From positions 1 through 64,000 of the forward strand of contig CALBNP010000163.1 of assembly GCA_937896505.1 (NCBI GenBank): a stretch of 64,000 nt of DNA, given 5' to 3'. Position 1 is the first letter of the stretch. Each line of letters opens with the position of its first letter. The translations under genes and the position numbers were made by a program. This document shows positions 7,789 to 16,358 of this stretch, in pieces. The notes below the pieces were generated by a model. It saw nothing but the letters and a program-made list of their open reading frames with translations. It ran no database searches and had not been told where the DNA came from. Source of the stretch: an uncultured Bacteroidales bacterium. Its GTDB lineage: Bacteria > Bacteroidota > Bacteroidia > Bacteroidales > F082.

Positions 7789-10320
7789 CTATTCCCAAAC
7801 TTGCTCAATCTTTTCTATTTTTCCAGATCCATGGCATCTGCTACATTTACCTATATGACCAGGATCGCAATTAGGACATTTTATTGTTCCAGTTCCGAAA
7901 GGACTATTATACCAGCCCTGTCCGTTACACGTTGTGCAAGAACCTGTATAACATTGCGGACAATCTACAATGCGTTTGACATTTTTCCATTTCTTTTGTG
8001 GATTTGCTTGATTATTGTGATTAACCGGTGTGTTTCTTTCTGAAGAATTAGTTGTAGGCGTAGAACCACCTGAAGGAGTGACGCTGTTTGGATCTACGAA
8101 TCCCCAACCTATTGTTCCTGTTCCTTGGCAAACCATACAAATAAGCTGACCCACTCTCCCTGTTCCATAACAATTCCAGCAATCAACATTGCGTTTGGAA
8201 CTACCACTTGATCTTTTTGAGCCGGTTGAACTTGAAGAAGTGCTGTTTGTTTTATTCGAACTTTTTACAGAGGTAGAATTAATATTTTCCGATTTAACGG
8301 ATGTTTTTGTTTTCTTTGATGTATCTGATATGCAGATTTTCTTTGTCAAACTCCCATTATTGTATGTCACTGCATATACACTACCATTTGTTTCTTTCAG
8401 AGTTCCTTGTCCACTTCTCTTATCATCTTTCCACTCGCCAACATATTTATCACCATTAGCCCATGTGTATGTTCCTTGTCCACTTCTCTTATCATCTTTC
8501 CACTCGCCAACATATTTTGCACCGTCAGCCCAAGTGTATGTTCCTTGTCCATTTTTCTTGCCATCTATCCATCCTCCTACATATTTATTTCCGTTAGCCC
8601 ATGTAAAAGACCCCTGACCATTCCATTTTTCATCCCTGATTTCTCCAACATATTTTCTTCCATCTGCAAAAGTGTATGTTCCTTGCCCATTCATCTTATC
8701 ATCCCTAAACTCGCCAACATACTTATCACCGTCAGCCCACGTGTAAGTTCCTTGTCCATTTTTCTTGCCATCTATCCATCCTCCTACATATTTATTTCCG
8801 TTAGCCCATGTAAAAGACCCCTGACCATTCCATTTTTCATCCCTGATTTCTCCAACATATTTTCTTCCATCTGCAAAAGTGTATGTTCCTTGCCCATTCA
8901 TCTTATCATCCCTAAACTCGCCAACATACTTATCACCGTCAGCCCACGTGTAAGTTCCTTGTCCATTTTTCTTGCCATCTATCCACTCTCCTACATACTT
9001 ATTGCCATTAGCAAAAATAATTGTGATTTTTTCATCCGTTTTGAATGCTATCTTGCTGATTTTTACTTTTTTACAGCCAGAAAATATATGTTTTCCATTG
9101 CACACAACAGAATTTGGTATTGTGATATTAGTAAGTTCATAACAATTTTCAAATGCATAGTCATCTATAACTTCAACAAAATTAGGAATTTCGATAGTTA
9201 CAAGACTTGAACAGTTTTGGAATGCCCCTTTTTCGATTCGCATCACAGAATTAGGAATAGTGACTGTTGAAAGTGACTTACAATACGAAAATGCGTTATC
9301 TCCAATAGTAGTAACAGAATTTGGAATTATGACACTCTTTAGATTTTTGCAACCATTAAACGTACCATAGCTAATTTCTGTTAAGGAATTAGGGATTTCA
9401 ATACTTGTAAGACTATTACAACCCCAAAAAACACTTTGCCCCATAGTGGAAACAGAATTAGGTAAATCAATTTTTTTAAGGTTATCGCAGTGGCTAAAAG
9501 CAAAAGCTCCGATACTAGATACAGAATTAGGAATAATGATGCTTGTAAGACCTATACAGTCAGAAAATGCACCATGTCCAATACTTTTAATGGAATTTGG
9601 AATAAATGTATTCTTGCATCCAGCTATCAATTCGTTTGATATAGATTCTACTATTGCATTACAATTATCACGGCTATCATATTTGGAATTTTCAGAATCA
9701 ACAACGATACTAACAAGATTTTCACAATTGGCAAATAAATAAGAGCCAATATTTGTGACTGATTTTGGTATAGTGATGGACGTAATGCCTGTTGATTGAA
9801 ACGAATAACTTCCTATTTTCTTTACAGAATTTGGGATTTCAATATTAGTAAGGCTTTCGCAGCCCTCAAAAGCATGATCACCAATAATATTTACAGAATT
9901 AGGGATTTCAATATCTGTGAGTTTTTTACAGTCATCAAAAGCACGATCATCAATAATAGTTACAGAGCTAGGAAGCTTAATACAAGAAAAGTTACAGTAA
10001 GAAAATGCACTTTTTCCAATCTTCGTTATAGTATTAGGAAGAGTAACTGATTCTAGTTTACAACAAAAGAATGCTTTGTCACCTATATTTGTAACCACGT
10101 CATTAAATATAATTACTCCATTCCCATCTTTGAATGTGTGGGATATAATTTTTGAATTAAACGAATTCTCGTGGATAGCTTGTGCATATTTTTTCGTTGT
10201 TAATTTCAATTTTTCACTAGCAGTGTAATGAATTTCGTTATTTGGAATAACTTGCGATAGGGTTGTGAGAGTATAAAACCATACCAGATACATTAAAAGT
10301 ATAACAAAATTTTTATTCAT
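7789..10320 (-). CDS. LRR-MORN-DnaJ-zinc composite surface protein
   Basis: 843 aa from the ATG at 10320, which gives a signal peptide (MNKNFVILLMYLVWFYTLTTLSQ). Residues of about 60-410 are BspA-type leucine-rich repeats with the recurring pattern IPNSVTxIGxxAFxxC. Next come about nine MORN repeats (YVGEW..GKKNGQGTYTW), then a Ser/Thr-rich linker and two CxxCxGxG zinc-binding clusters like the DnaJ cysteine-rich region (CWNCYGTG, CMVCQGTG, CPQC, CTTCNGQG, CSRCHGSG). LRR_5 proteins are common adhesin-like proteins; the addition of MORN and DnaJ-type zinc motifs is unusual. Part of the MORN region is an exact 207-bp tandem duplication. Confidence 0.8.
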   Translation of the reverse strand: MNKNFVILLMYLVWFYTLTTLSQVIPNNEIHYTASEKLKLTTKKYAQAIHENSFNSKIISHTFKDGNGVIIFNDVVTNIGDKAFFCCKLESVTLPNTITKIGKSAFSYCNFSCIKLPSSVTIIDDRAFDDCKKLTDIEIPNSVNIIGDHAFEGCESLTNIEIPNSVKKIGSYSFQSTGITSITIPKSVTNIGSYLFANCENLVSIVVDSENSKYDSRDNCNAIVESISNELIAGCKNTFIPNSIKSIGHGAFSDCIGLTSIIIPNSVSSIGAFAFSHCDNLKKIDLPNSVSTMGQSVFWGCNSLTSIEIPNSLTEISYGTFNGCKNLKSVIIPNSVTTIGDNAFSYCKSLSTVTIPNSVMRIEKGAFQNCSSLVTIEIPNFVEVIDDYAFENCYELTNITIPNSVVCNGKHIFSGCKKVKISKIAFKTDEKITIIFANGNKYVGEWIDGKKNGQGTYTWADGDKYVGEFRDDKMNGQGTYTFADGRKYVGEIRDEKWNGQGSFTWANGNKYVGGWIDGKKNGQGTYTWADGDKYVGEFRDDKMNGQGTYTFADGRKYVGEIRDEKWNGQGSFTWANGNKYVGGWIDGKKNGQGTYTWADGAKYVGEWKDDKRSGQGTYTWANGDKYVGEWKDDKRSGQGTLKETNGSVYAVTYNNGSLTKKICISDTSKKTKTSVKSENINSTSVKSSNKTNSTSSSSTGSKRSSGSSKRNVDCWNCYGTGRVGQLICMVCQGTGTIGWGFVDPNSVTPSGGSTPTTNSSERNTPVNHNNQANPQKKWKNVKRIVDCPQCYTGSCTTCNGQGWYNSPFGTGTIKCPNCDPGHIGKCSRCHGSGKIEKIEQVWE
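8541..8961 (-). repeat. 207-bp tandem duplication in the MORN region
   Basis: Two consecutive 207-bp units (beginning at 8541 and 8748) appear identical, and a third start follows at 8955 before diverging. Each unit encodes three 23-residue MORN repeats. Near-identity suggests recent expansion or a capacity to change copy number. Confidence 0.8.
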
Positions 10321-10346
10321 AATCGTAACTCGTTTGAAATTACTAG

Positions 10347-10354
10347 CAAAATTA
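10347..10354 (-). promoter_or_regulatory. -7 box of the LRR-MORN gene
   Basis: TAATTTTG on the minus strand, 26 bases before the ATG at 10320. A TTG lies 23 bases further upstream, slightly beyond the usual spacing. Confidence 0.4.
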
Positions 10355-10372
10355 CGAAAAATATAATAAAGT

Positions 10373-10795
10373 TTAATCAAAAAGTCCTAAAAAGTAATAG
10401 GAATTAATGATTTTTTTTGAAATAAACACCACCTTTATGTGTTTGACATTCTCCTTACTGTCAATCTTCGTGTCAATCTCCACCATCGGGAAGGGAGTTT
10501 CTTTCTGACCGATGACATAGGTTTTGCCTTGCACATCCTCAACCACGAAAGCGAGTTCCTGACTTGCCGGGATCTCGTCTGTAGTGGTGAATTGGAGAGT
10601 AGTCTTCTCCAGCGAGGAGCCGTTATCGTGTTCAGAGGCAGCTTCACATGAAGCATCCCCATAGAGTTCTATGTGCGTTGCCGAATTGAATACGCCGACG
10701 GGCATCCCTGAAAGATGTTTCAGTATGATGTCAGTCGGCAGGAGTGCGCAAGGCAAGTAACCTATTGATTTGACAGAGTGAAGAGATTGGCGCAT
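10373..10795 (-). CDS. Orphan phage-like protein
   Basis: 140 aa with an ATG at 10795. The central pattern GDASCE...DNGSSLEKTTLQF...AFVVEDVQGKTYVIGQ, followed by PFPMVEI, resembles a small protein I associate with Bacteroidota prophage structural modules; this is from memory and uncertain. The last residues (ISKKIINSYYFLGLFD) look like read-through into unrelated sequence, so the C-terminus is probably truncated. No other phage gene is nearby except the fragment at 10832. Confidence 0.45.
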   Translation of the reverse strand: MRQSLHSVKSIGYLPCALLPTDIILKHLSGMPVGVFNSATHIELYGDASCEAASEHDNGSSLEKTTLQFTTTDEIPASQELAFVVEDVQGKTYVIGQKETPFPMVEIDTKIDSKENVKHIKVVFISKKIINSYYFLGLFD

Positions 10796-10831
10796 AGGTG
10801 GACAGATTTGCGTTGAAGTCGGGTTGATTTT

Positions 10832-11041
10832 CTATGATTTTTTACGATTTTTGCTTGTTTTGTGGTTAGTGAGCCTACCTGTAGCACAATATACCGCACG
10901 TTTGCGTTGCAGTATCTTGGCGATGGTATTCCAGTTTCGGTCATCATCCTCGATGCCGTGTTCCCTCATCCATGCCGATATGACGATGTCATTCTTCTTG
11001 GTGACATTGCCGACGGTGTGGAGGTCTTTCCACAGCTGCAC
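10832..11041 (-). pseudogene. Fragment of a phage-like gene
   Basis: About 69 codons opening only with GTG, and preceded in frame by a stop with no ATG in between. The sequence WMREHGIEDDDRNWNTIAKILQRKRAVYCATG looks like a conserved small phage protein and lies just before the phage-like gene at 10373. The missing start suggests a remnant. Confidence 0.4.
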
Positions 11042-11068
11042 ATTAAATCTTTTGTGTATCGCGTATCA

Positions 11069-11635
11069 TCATCGTTTTGCCACTGATATATTATTGTTTT
11101 TATCGATGGTTGTGAAGACAGTGTCGCCTTTGCTGACGAGTTCTCTCAGAAAGACCTCTACATCAGGTCCTGCCACCGGTTGAGTCGGATAACCAATAGA
11201 GTTGTTAACATAAATGTGTATACCTTTTTCAAACGTACCTCCAGCATATGTAACATCTAGCACATGGGTGAAATAGTATGTTTTCCCCATGTCGACGGAG
11301 GTATTTTCTTTCAATCTATAGCTGGTGAAAGCCTTTTCTGTTACAGATTCAGTGTCCTTCGCAACTTCACGAGTAAGCGATATAGACTTAGTCCATTTGT
11401 TAGAAGACCCGGTATATTCTTCTTCATGTACGCCCTGACTGTCTTCATAATTCATCACAGGAACCACAAAATAAAGAAGGTCGTCACTCCAGAATGTTTC
11501 GTATTTGATTTCATTCCAAGTAACCTTGATTGTTGTTTCTACGTCTGTGTTCTTTTGTTCTACTTCATCGTCGTTGCATGCTGAGAATGAGAGCAAGACG
11601 GCTGTAGTACATAAAATTGCTAATAATTTTTTCAT
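11069..11635 (-). CDS. Putative lipoprotein
   Basis: 188 aa. The N-terminus is a lipoprotein signal (MKKLLAILCTTAVLLSFSAC, Cys20) followed by acidic residues. The rest is beta-rich with no recognised domain; DUF-type Bacteroidales lipoproteins of this size are often exported to the outer membrane. A consensus promoter lies 65 bases upstream. Its end abuts the phage-like fragment at 10832-11041. Confidence 0.7.
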   Translation of the reverse strand: MKKLLAILCTTAVLLSFSACNDDEVEQKNTDVETTIKVTWNEIKYETFWSDDLLYFVVPVMNYEDSQGVHEEEYTGSSNKWTKSISLTREVAKDTESVTEKAFTSYRLKENTSVDMGKTYYFTHVLDVTYAGGTFEKGIHIYVNNSIGYPTQPVAGPDVEVFLRELVSKGDTVFTTIDKNNNISVAKR

Positions 11636-11699
11636 AAGATAATCCTATTGTTATGTTAGTACAACGAAATTTCAGCCTTTGTTATTTAATAACCATGGG

Positions 11700-11729
11700 C
11701 AAAATTACTGATTTTTTTTGTACTATCAA
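11700..11729 (-). promoter_or_regulatory. Promoter of the lipoprotein gene
   Basis: TTG (11727-11729), a 19-base spacer and TAATTTTG (11700-11707) on the minus strand match the Bacteroidota consensus. Confidence 0.65.
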
Positions 11730-11828
11730 TAGATTATGCATATTTTTTTTGGCGTATAGGCCAAATTGCAGGATTTAGGTCCTACTTTAATATCCGATTT
11801 ATATAACAACTCTCCCTATCAATTAACA

Positions 11829-11862
11829 AAAAATCAGGGCGACTTTCACAAGCCGCCCTGAC
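11829..11862 (-). terminator. Rho-independent terminator after the 11918-14794 unit
   Basis: An 8-bp stem (TCAGGGCG / CGCCCTGA) is followed on the minus strand by ATTTTTTG. It closes the transcription unit made of the 902-aa surface protein and the 49-aa gene. Confidence 0.7.
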
Positions 11863-11917
11863 AAATTAACAAATTTACATTTAATCACTTATGATTAAAA
11901 ATCGTCTTATTGGTATT

Positions 11918-12067
11918 TTACCAATCAAAATCCATTGACTCATCCTTTGCCGCTTCATCGGTACCATCTCCAGTACCTTCGTCAAATTTTGGATCTGAGG
12001 CAGCAAGCATTAATTGTGACTTAATAGTGCAAACTATTACGTTTGGTTCAATATATTTCTTTTTCAT
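11918..12067 (-). CDS. Small protein following the surface-protein gene
   Basis: 49 aa: MKKKYIEPNVIVCTIKSQLM, then LAAS and an acidic tail ending MDFDW. It starts 18 bases after the stop of the 902-aa gene and ends before a terminator, so the two form one unit. Short MKK-Y-xP... proteins of this kind accompany surface-protein genes in Prevotella, as far as I recall; the function is unknown. Confidence 0.6.
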   Translation of the reverse strand: MKKKYIEPNVIVCTIKSQLMLAASDPKFDEGTGDGTDEAAKDESMDFDW

Positions 12068-12085
12068 AATTCGTTTCTCCTATGT

Positions 12086-14794
12086 TTACTTGTTAATATA
12101 CTTCTTACCGTTCATTATCACAATACCCTTGTAGTTCTCGTTTACACGAACACCATTAAGGTTATAAGCTGAACCTTGAACATTCATCTTTGAACCTTGA
12201 ACATCTTTGATTCCTGTTGGTTCCCAATCTATGCTGAGTTCCTTCGCAGAAACTGACCAAGGTCTGTCTGTAAGTTGGAGATAAGCCTTATGTGCCTTGC
12301 GAACAATATTCTCACCTTCATACTTCTTGAAGTTACCAGAAGTAGCGAGGTAGTACCAACCATCATCAGTAGTATAAGTATCAGCCGCATAGTCGGTAAC
12401 AGAACCTGAAAGCAAGTTTCCTGTAACGCCAACTACATCTTCCGATGTTTCAACGAAATCATAAGAGTCACCTGCTGTACCCTTTACGATTATTGCTGTG
12501 TTAGCAGGTACATAATCATTAATCTGGGTCATTGTCAAACGGTCAGCGTCTTTATCATAAGCCGATACATACCATGCTTCAGCGTTTTCAGGAATTTCAG
12601 TTGCATAGTCAAGATACAATGTTGTCAAGCCTGTTACTGCAGATGGAGAGACAGAAACAGTGAATGTGCGAAGAACTTTTGTGCAGTAGTTAGAGTATGT
12701 TGTGCCACCATTTTTCTTAAAGAAATAGAATTTGCCATTTTGGTTTGTTGTGGATGAGCTATAATTTCTCCAATTATCATCTGCATAAACAGCTAAGTAC
12801 ATTGGAGTAGAATTGTCGTTCTTAATTTGCCAATTATAACTGTCGTTAGCAGTAATAGTCCATTTCGTGTTTACATAACTACTACTTATACGGATATTTG
12901 TACCAGTACTATTTGTTGTACCAAGTCCTATTGTTGAGTTTCCATTTGGACGTATATAATACTGATTATCTGTTCCAGTGCTAATTAATGACCACTGCAT
13001 TTCATCTGTAACTTCATTTGAAAGAGCATCATTTGCAATAGTAATGCCGCTTCCTAAGCTTGGATTAGAACCAGAAGATGTGGTATTTGGCATATATCTA
13101 TATGTGCCTGTTGTCTTCTCTGATACCATTACATAAGTTCCTTCAGTTATAGTTGTAGCTTTTGTCCAAGTTTCAGGAAGTTCAACAGCATCTGCATAGA
13201 CTGCGTAGAAGTTAAGAGCCTCTGTACCCATTTTAGCGTTTGTTTCAAATTTCGGAGCAATAATGGCGCTGATATAATTTTCATCTTTTGTCCATCCAAC
13301 AAATTTCTTTGAGTCTATGTCAGCAGGATTACTAGCTGGGAAAATAACTGATTCACCTTCTGCAAGTGTTTGTGTTTTGCCAAACTGTTTTCCATTTGCA
13401 AAGAATTTTGCAGAATATGTAGGTATAAGTTCAAATTCAGCACTAACAAACACATTGCTTTCTGGCATTATAAATTTGTTGTCTGTTACTGGTACATTAT
13501 TTTCATCTGCATCTTTTACAGTAAGACTGGCTAATTTATAACCATCATTTGGCTCAACTGTCAAAGTTACTTCTGTGCCTTTAAGAGCTGTTGGCGGTGT
13601 AGCAGTAATTGTTCCGTTTATAATTTTTTCGTCTATATTTACACTATATTTGGTTGGTGCTTTATAACTTACCAAATAATTGTTTTTATCGAGTTCATAA
13701 GTAGAACTGTATTTTTTTATTTTTCCACAAACAATCACTTCTGCACCAACTTCAACATCGTCTATTGAGCTAAAATCAGTATTACCTAATCCCTTTCCTG
13801 AATACACTTCAAATGCATTATCATCAAGCCAATATGTAATACTGTTATATGTAGGGTTATATTCTTGTACCTTACTAATTGTGCCTTTTACATATACATC
13901 TGTAGATGCCAATGTTGATGGATTTTTATCAATTAATGCCTTAGCTTCTGTTACTGTGTAAGCAGTTTCCTGCGTGTTAGGATATGCATTAACTTTTAAG
14001 CCACTAACTGTATAAATATCACTTGTAACACTTCCCACACTTGCTAATACATCAACACTTACGTTAGCACCAGCTTCTTCAAAAGTTTCTGGATCGAATA
14101 GCCATTCAACCTCAGATGTAACATCTCCAGTTGTTCCGTCATCGTATGAGCCTGTTACAGTTAATCCTAACGGGGCAAATTTATCACCTATAAAATACGA
14201 AGTCTTTGTAGGAGTTCCAAAAATAGAAATTTCTGTCAAACTTTTTTCTTCTATTTCAAGAAGAATAATTGATGTGTTATTATTACTCGTCGTAGAAGCA
14301 GAAGTTCCCCTTACTTGGAATTTTCCACTGTAATAATTTAAATATGTATGATTGGAACCTCTATCAACTGCTACGATATTATAAGCTTTATTATCTGACG
14401 TTTTTGTAAAGCTCCAATAATTCTTATCACTAGTACCTCCCTTAATATTATAGTTTGAAGCACTAGTACCATTTTTGTAGAGATAATATGTAGACGTGTT
14501 TTTATAAGAAATATAGTACTGTCCAGAGCTACTTGTATTTTCAGTCAAAGTCCAGATTGGAAGGCCGTCCTCTTCAGCAACTTTACCATTGTTGTTTACT
14601 GTTACTTCTGTTCCTGAATAAGTTGTTGCATTTGTTATTAATGGCAAAGCATAATATTTACTGCTGCTATTGTCATAAGCGGCAATAATATAACTTTTGC
14701 CATTGATTGCTTCAGCTGTAGGTTGAGCCTCTCCCCACGCACTACCTATGCAGAGTACGCATAGGCACAATAAAGTAAAAAATTTTTTTAGCAT
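12086..14794 (-). CDS. Large secreted multidomain surface protein
   Basis: 902 aa. A signal peptide (MLKKFFTLLCLCVLCIGSAWG) is followed by a beta-rich region, a bacterial Ig-like Big_3-type domain (ISIFGTPTKTSYFIGDKFAPLGL, about 190-270), an OB-fold-like domain (VYVKGTISKVQEY ... VGAEVIVCGKIKKY, about 300-370), a Listeria-Bacteroides-type repeat (KFVGWTKDENY, about 500) and a C-terminal motif (AYNLNGVRVNENYKGIVIMNGKKYINK-like) that is typical of exported Prevotella proteins and may serve in sorting or anchoring. Its role is not evident beyond cell-surface location. Confidence 0.75.
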   Translation of the reverse strand: MLKKFFTLLCLCVLCIGSAWGEAQPTAEAINGKSYIIAAYDNSSSKYYALPLITNATTYSGTEVTVNNNGKVAEEDGLPIWTLTENTSSSGQYYISYKNTSTYYLYKNGTSASNYNIKGGTSDKNYWSFTKTSDNKAYNIVAVDRGSNHTYLNYYSGKFQVRGTSASTTSNNNTSIILLEIEEKSLTEISIFGTPTKTSYFIGDKFAPLGLTVTGSYDDGTTGDVTSEVEWLFDPETFEEAGANVSVDVLASVGSVTSDIYTVSGLKVNAYPNTQETAYTVTEAKALIDKNPSTLASTDVYVKGTISKVQEYNPTYNSITYWLDDNAFEVYSGKGLGNTDFSSIDDVEVGAEVIVCGKIKKYSSTYELDKNNYLVSYKAPTKYSVNIDEKIINGTITATPPTALKGTEVTLTVEPNDGYKLASLTVKDADENNVPVTDNKFIMPESNVFVSAEFELIPTYSAKFFANGKQFGKTQTLAEGESVIFPASNPADIDSKKFVGWTKDENYISAIIAPKFETNAKMGTEALNFYAVYADAVELPETWTKATTITEGTYVMVSEKTTGTYRYMPNTTSSGSNPSLGSGITIANDALSNEVTDEMQWSLISTGTDNQYYIRPNGNSTIGLGTTNSTGTNIRISSSYVNTKWTITANDSYNWQIKNDNSTPMYLAVYADDNWRNYSSSTTNQNGKFYFFKKNGGTTYSNYCTKVLRTFTVSVSPSAVTGLTTLYLDYATEIPENAEAWYVSAYDKDADRLTMTQINDYVPANTAIIVKGTAGDSYDFVETSEDVVGVTGNLLSGSVTDYAADTYTTDDGWYYLATSGNFKKYEGENIVRKAHKAYLQLTDRPWSVSAKELSIDWEPTGIKDVQGSKMNVQGSAYNLNGVRVNENYKGIVIMNGKKYINK

Positions 14795-15218
14795 AATAAA
14801 AATGTTTAATTTGTTAATAAAATATGTTTAATGTCAATATCGTTCCTTCAAAATGGCCGGCAGTCGAGCTGCCGACCGAGCGTTTGTATTATTCGTACTC
14901 AAAAACAACCTGAGAAAAACCTCAACGGCACGAGAGCCGAAAAAGTAAGTCATGAGTTTATGAATACACAAGCCTTTTCACAAAGACTATTGGAAGCCCA
15001 CCCCAGCGGATGGTTATATTTCCGTTAAGGACACAAAAAAGCGCATGACAGCACTTTCGTGCCACCATGCGCTATTGCGTAACTTATTGTGCGAGAGACT
15101 TTTACCCCCCCCCATTAGGGAGGAAGTGCATGAAGAACAAGGAATCGCCATCAGCGTTCCAAGTCCATCATTCTGCCCAAAAAGTCTGCTCTCGGTTGTC
15201 AGCATCTAATTTTTATTG
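14795..15218. other. Intergenic region before the surface-protein gene
   Basis: It holds a short palindrome (CGGCAG TCGAG CTGCCG, near 14856-14872), the terminator at 15035-15073 and a run of nine C at 15105-15113. A 63-codon minus-strand frame (15014-15205) includes the C run but resembles no protein I know. I see no supported gene. Confidence 0.5.
15035..15073 (-). terminator. Terminator of the DUF2442 unit
   Basis: AGCGCATG / CATGCGCT with an inner GCAC-TTTC-GTGC hairpin, followed on the minus strand by six T. It lies downstream of the DUF2442 gene at 15219. Confidence 0.65.
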
Positions 15219-15491
15219 CTAAACGTTTGTTTCGTGACTATATTTTTGAAAATCGCCTAATATCTGCTCAATGTGTATCACTTCAGGACATGAATCCCAA
15301 GCGACTCCTCCTCCCATAAGATACCACTGTGAACGTTGGCTCACTGGCACTTTCTTCAATGAAGGGAATGCACTTATAGGCATAACGACGCTCCTACCAT
15401 CTACGAGATTCACCTGCCACTTTCCACGTACAGGGAATAGAATAGACTTTATCTGCGGAGTAACGTTCCAATATCCTTCTTTTGTGAACAT
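15219..15491 (-). CDS. DUF2442 family protein
   Basis: 90 aa, the usual size. The pattern VDGRSVVMPISAFPSLKKVPVSQRSQWYLMGGGVAWDSCPEVI matches the DUF2442 signature; the family is small and often encoded next to DUF4160 in toxin-antitoxin-like pairs, but no DUF4160 gene is present here. A consensus promoter lies upstream and a terminator downstream, so it is a single-gene unit. Function unknown. Confidence 0.8.
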   Translation of the reverse strand: MFTKEGYWNVTPQIKSILFPVRGKWQVNLVDGRSVVMPISAFPSLKKVPVSQRSQWYLMGGGVAWDSCPEVIHIEQILGDFQKYSHETNV

Positions 15492-15551
15492 ATTATTTCT
15501 GGAAAGACCAAGTCCCCCAGCGTCAAATAGTTTTGCTCTTATTTAGCGATG

Positions 15552-15581
15552 CAAAGTTACAGTTTTTTTTCTAACTGACAA
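15552..15581 (-). promoter_or_regulatory. Promoter of the DUF2442 gene
   Basis: TTG (15579-15581), a 19-base spacer and TAACTTTG (15552-15559) on the minus strand. Confidence 0.65.
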
Positions 15582-15672
15582 AAGAAAATTAGAAAAAATT
15601 CAGCCTTCCCCGAGGGAAGATTCCTCTGGTGTAGCTCAGTACATATTTTTACATCTTTTCTCTTTCATTTCC

Positions 15673-15850
15673 TTGTTTTTTGGTAATATTTTCTTACCTT
15701 TGCAGCATATCGCTGTGAAGCGTAGTGTCAGACGAGAATCACAAAGCATGAGCGCAGAACTTATTTGGGCTTTAATGTATTTGTAAGATTTTAGGACGAC
15801 AAATATTAGCAACGCTTTTTACGGGGCCGAGGTGGAATATCGGCCCCTAT
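15673..15850 (+). ncRNA. Candidate small RNA with its own promoter
   Basis: TTG at 15673-15675, a 19-base spacer and TACCTTTG at 15695-15702 form a consensus promoter, yet no reading frame follows. The would-be transcript (from about 15708) includes a GGGGCCGA / TCGGCCCC hairpin at 15823-15847, without a T tract, and a CGTAAA-TTTACG palindrome lies further on. No known RNA family was recognised. Confidence 0.4.
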
Positions 15851-16036
15851 ATCGTAGAACTTATTCATGTATTTCAAATTTTATGGCCGTAAATTTTACG
15901 GCTACAATTTTCAATTAAAAATTGTATATTTTAATGATTTTTTCCGCTAAAGCTTATTTCAATTCTTAATCATTTCCGACGAATATTTTCATTTTTTCAG
16001 GGAAATATAATCAGAAATTAAATTCTATTTACAGCC

Positions 16037-16222
16037 TCAACTATCACAATTTATAAAGGACTCGTCCCGCCTGCCCTTGTAGGTTTGAAACAGAACACGT
16101 ATCACATCTGATACCTCAGAGAAATCAATCAAGATATACGACTCGTATTCCCGCTGGGCAAACTCCTCTACAATCCAGCTTTTACCAACACGTCTGGCAT
16201 CATCGATTAACAAAGAGTATAT
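16037..16222 (-). pseudogene. Remnant of an AAA ATPase gene
   Basis: About 60 codons with SLLIDDARRVGKSWIVEEFAQREYESYILIDFSEV, which is the P-loop part of a DUF4143-type ATPase. The N-terminal start and everything after about 45 conserved residues are missing, and no ATG is in frame. It is a decayed third member of the ATPase family in this 14-kb stretch. Confidence 0.7.
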
Positions 16223-16243
16223 CAATGTGTTAAATCATCGCAT

Positions 16244-16300
16244 TACACCATTCCAAGCGTTAATATGGTGCATATTATACACCATTCCAAGCGTTAATAT
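16244..16300 (-). repeat. Direct repeats upstream of the ATPase remnant
   Basis: Two copies of TACACCATTCCAAGCGTTAATAT occur at 16244-16266 and 16278-16300, 34 bp apart. They stand where the upstream region of the ATPase remnant would be, as the 33-bp-spaced repeats do at 6944-7027, although the sequence differs. Confidence 0.7.
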
Positions 16301-16358
16301 ACCACATATCATACATATTGTGCATGCGCATATACCTTATAATTCCTTCAGTCTGTTC

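Noticed and set aside
15105..15113. Run of nine C as a phase-variation switch
   Set aside because: The only frame crossing it (15014-15205) has no recognisable product, and no promoter or gene start is nearby.
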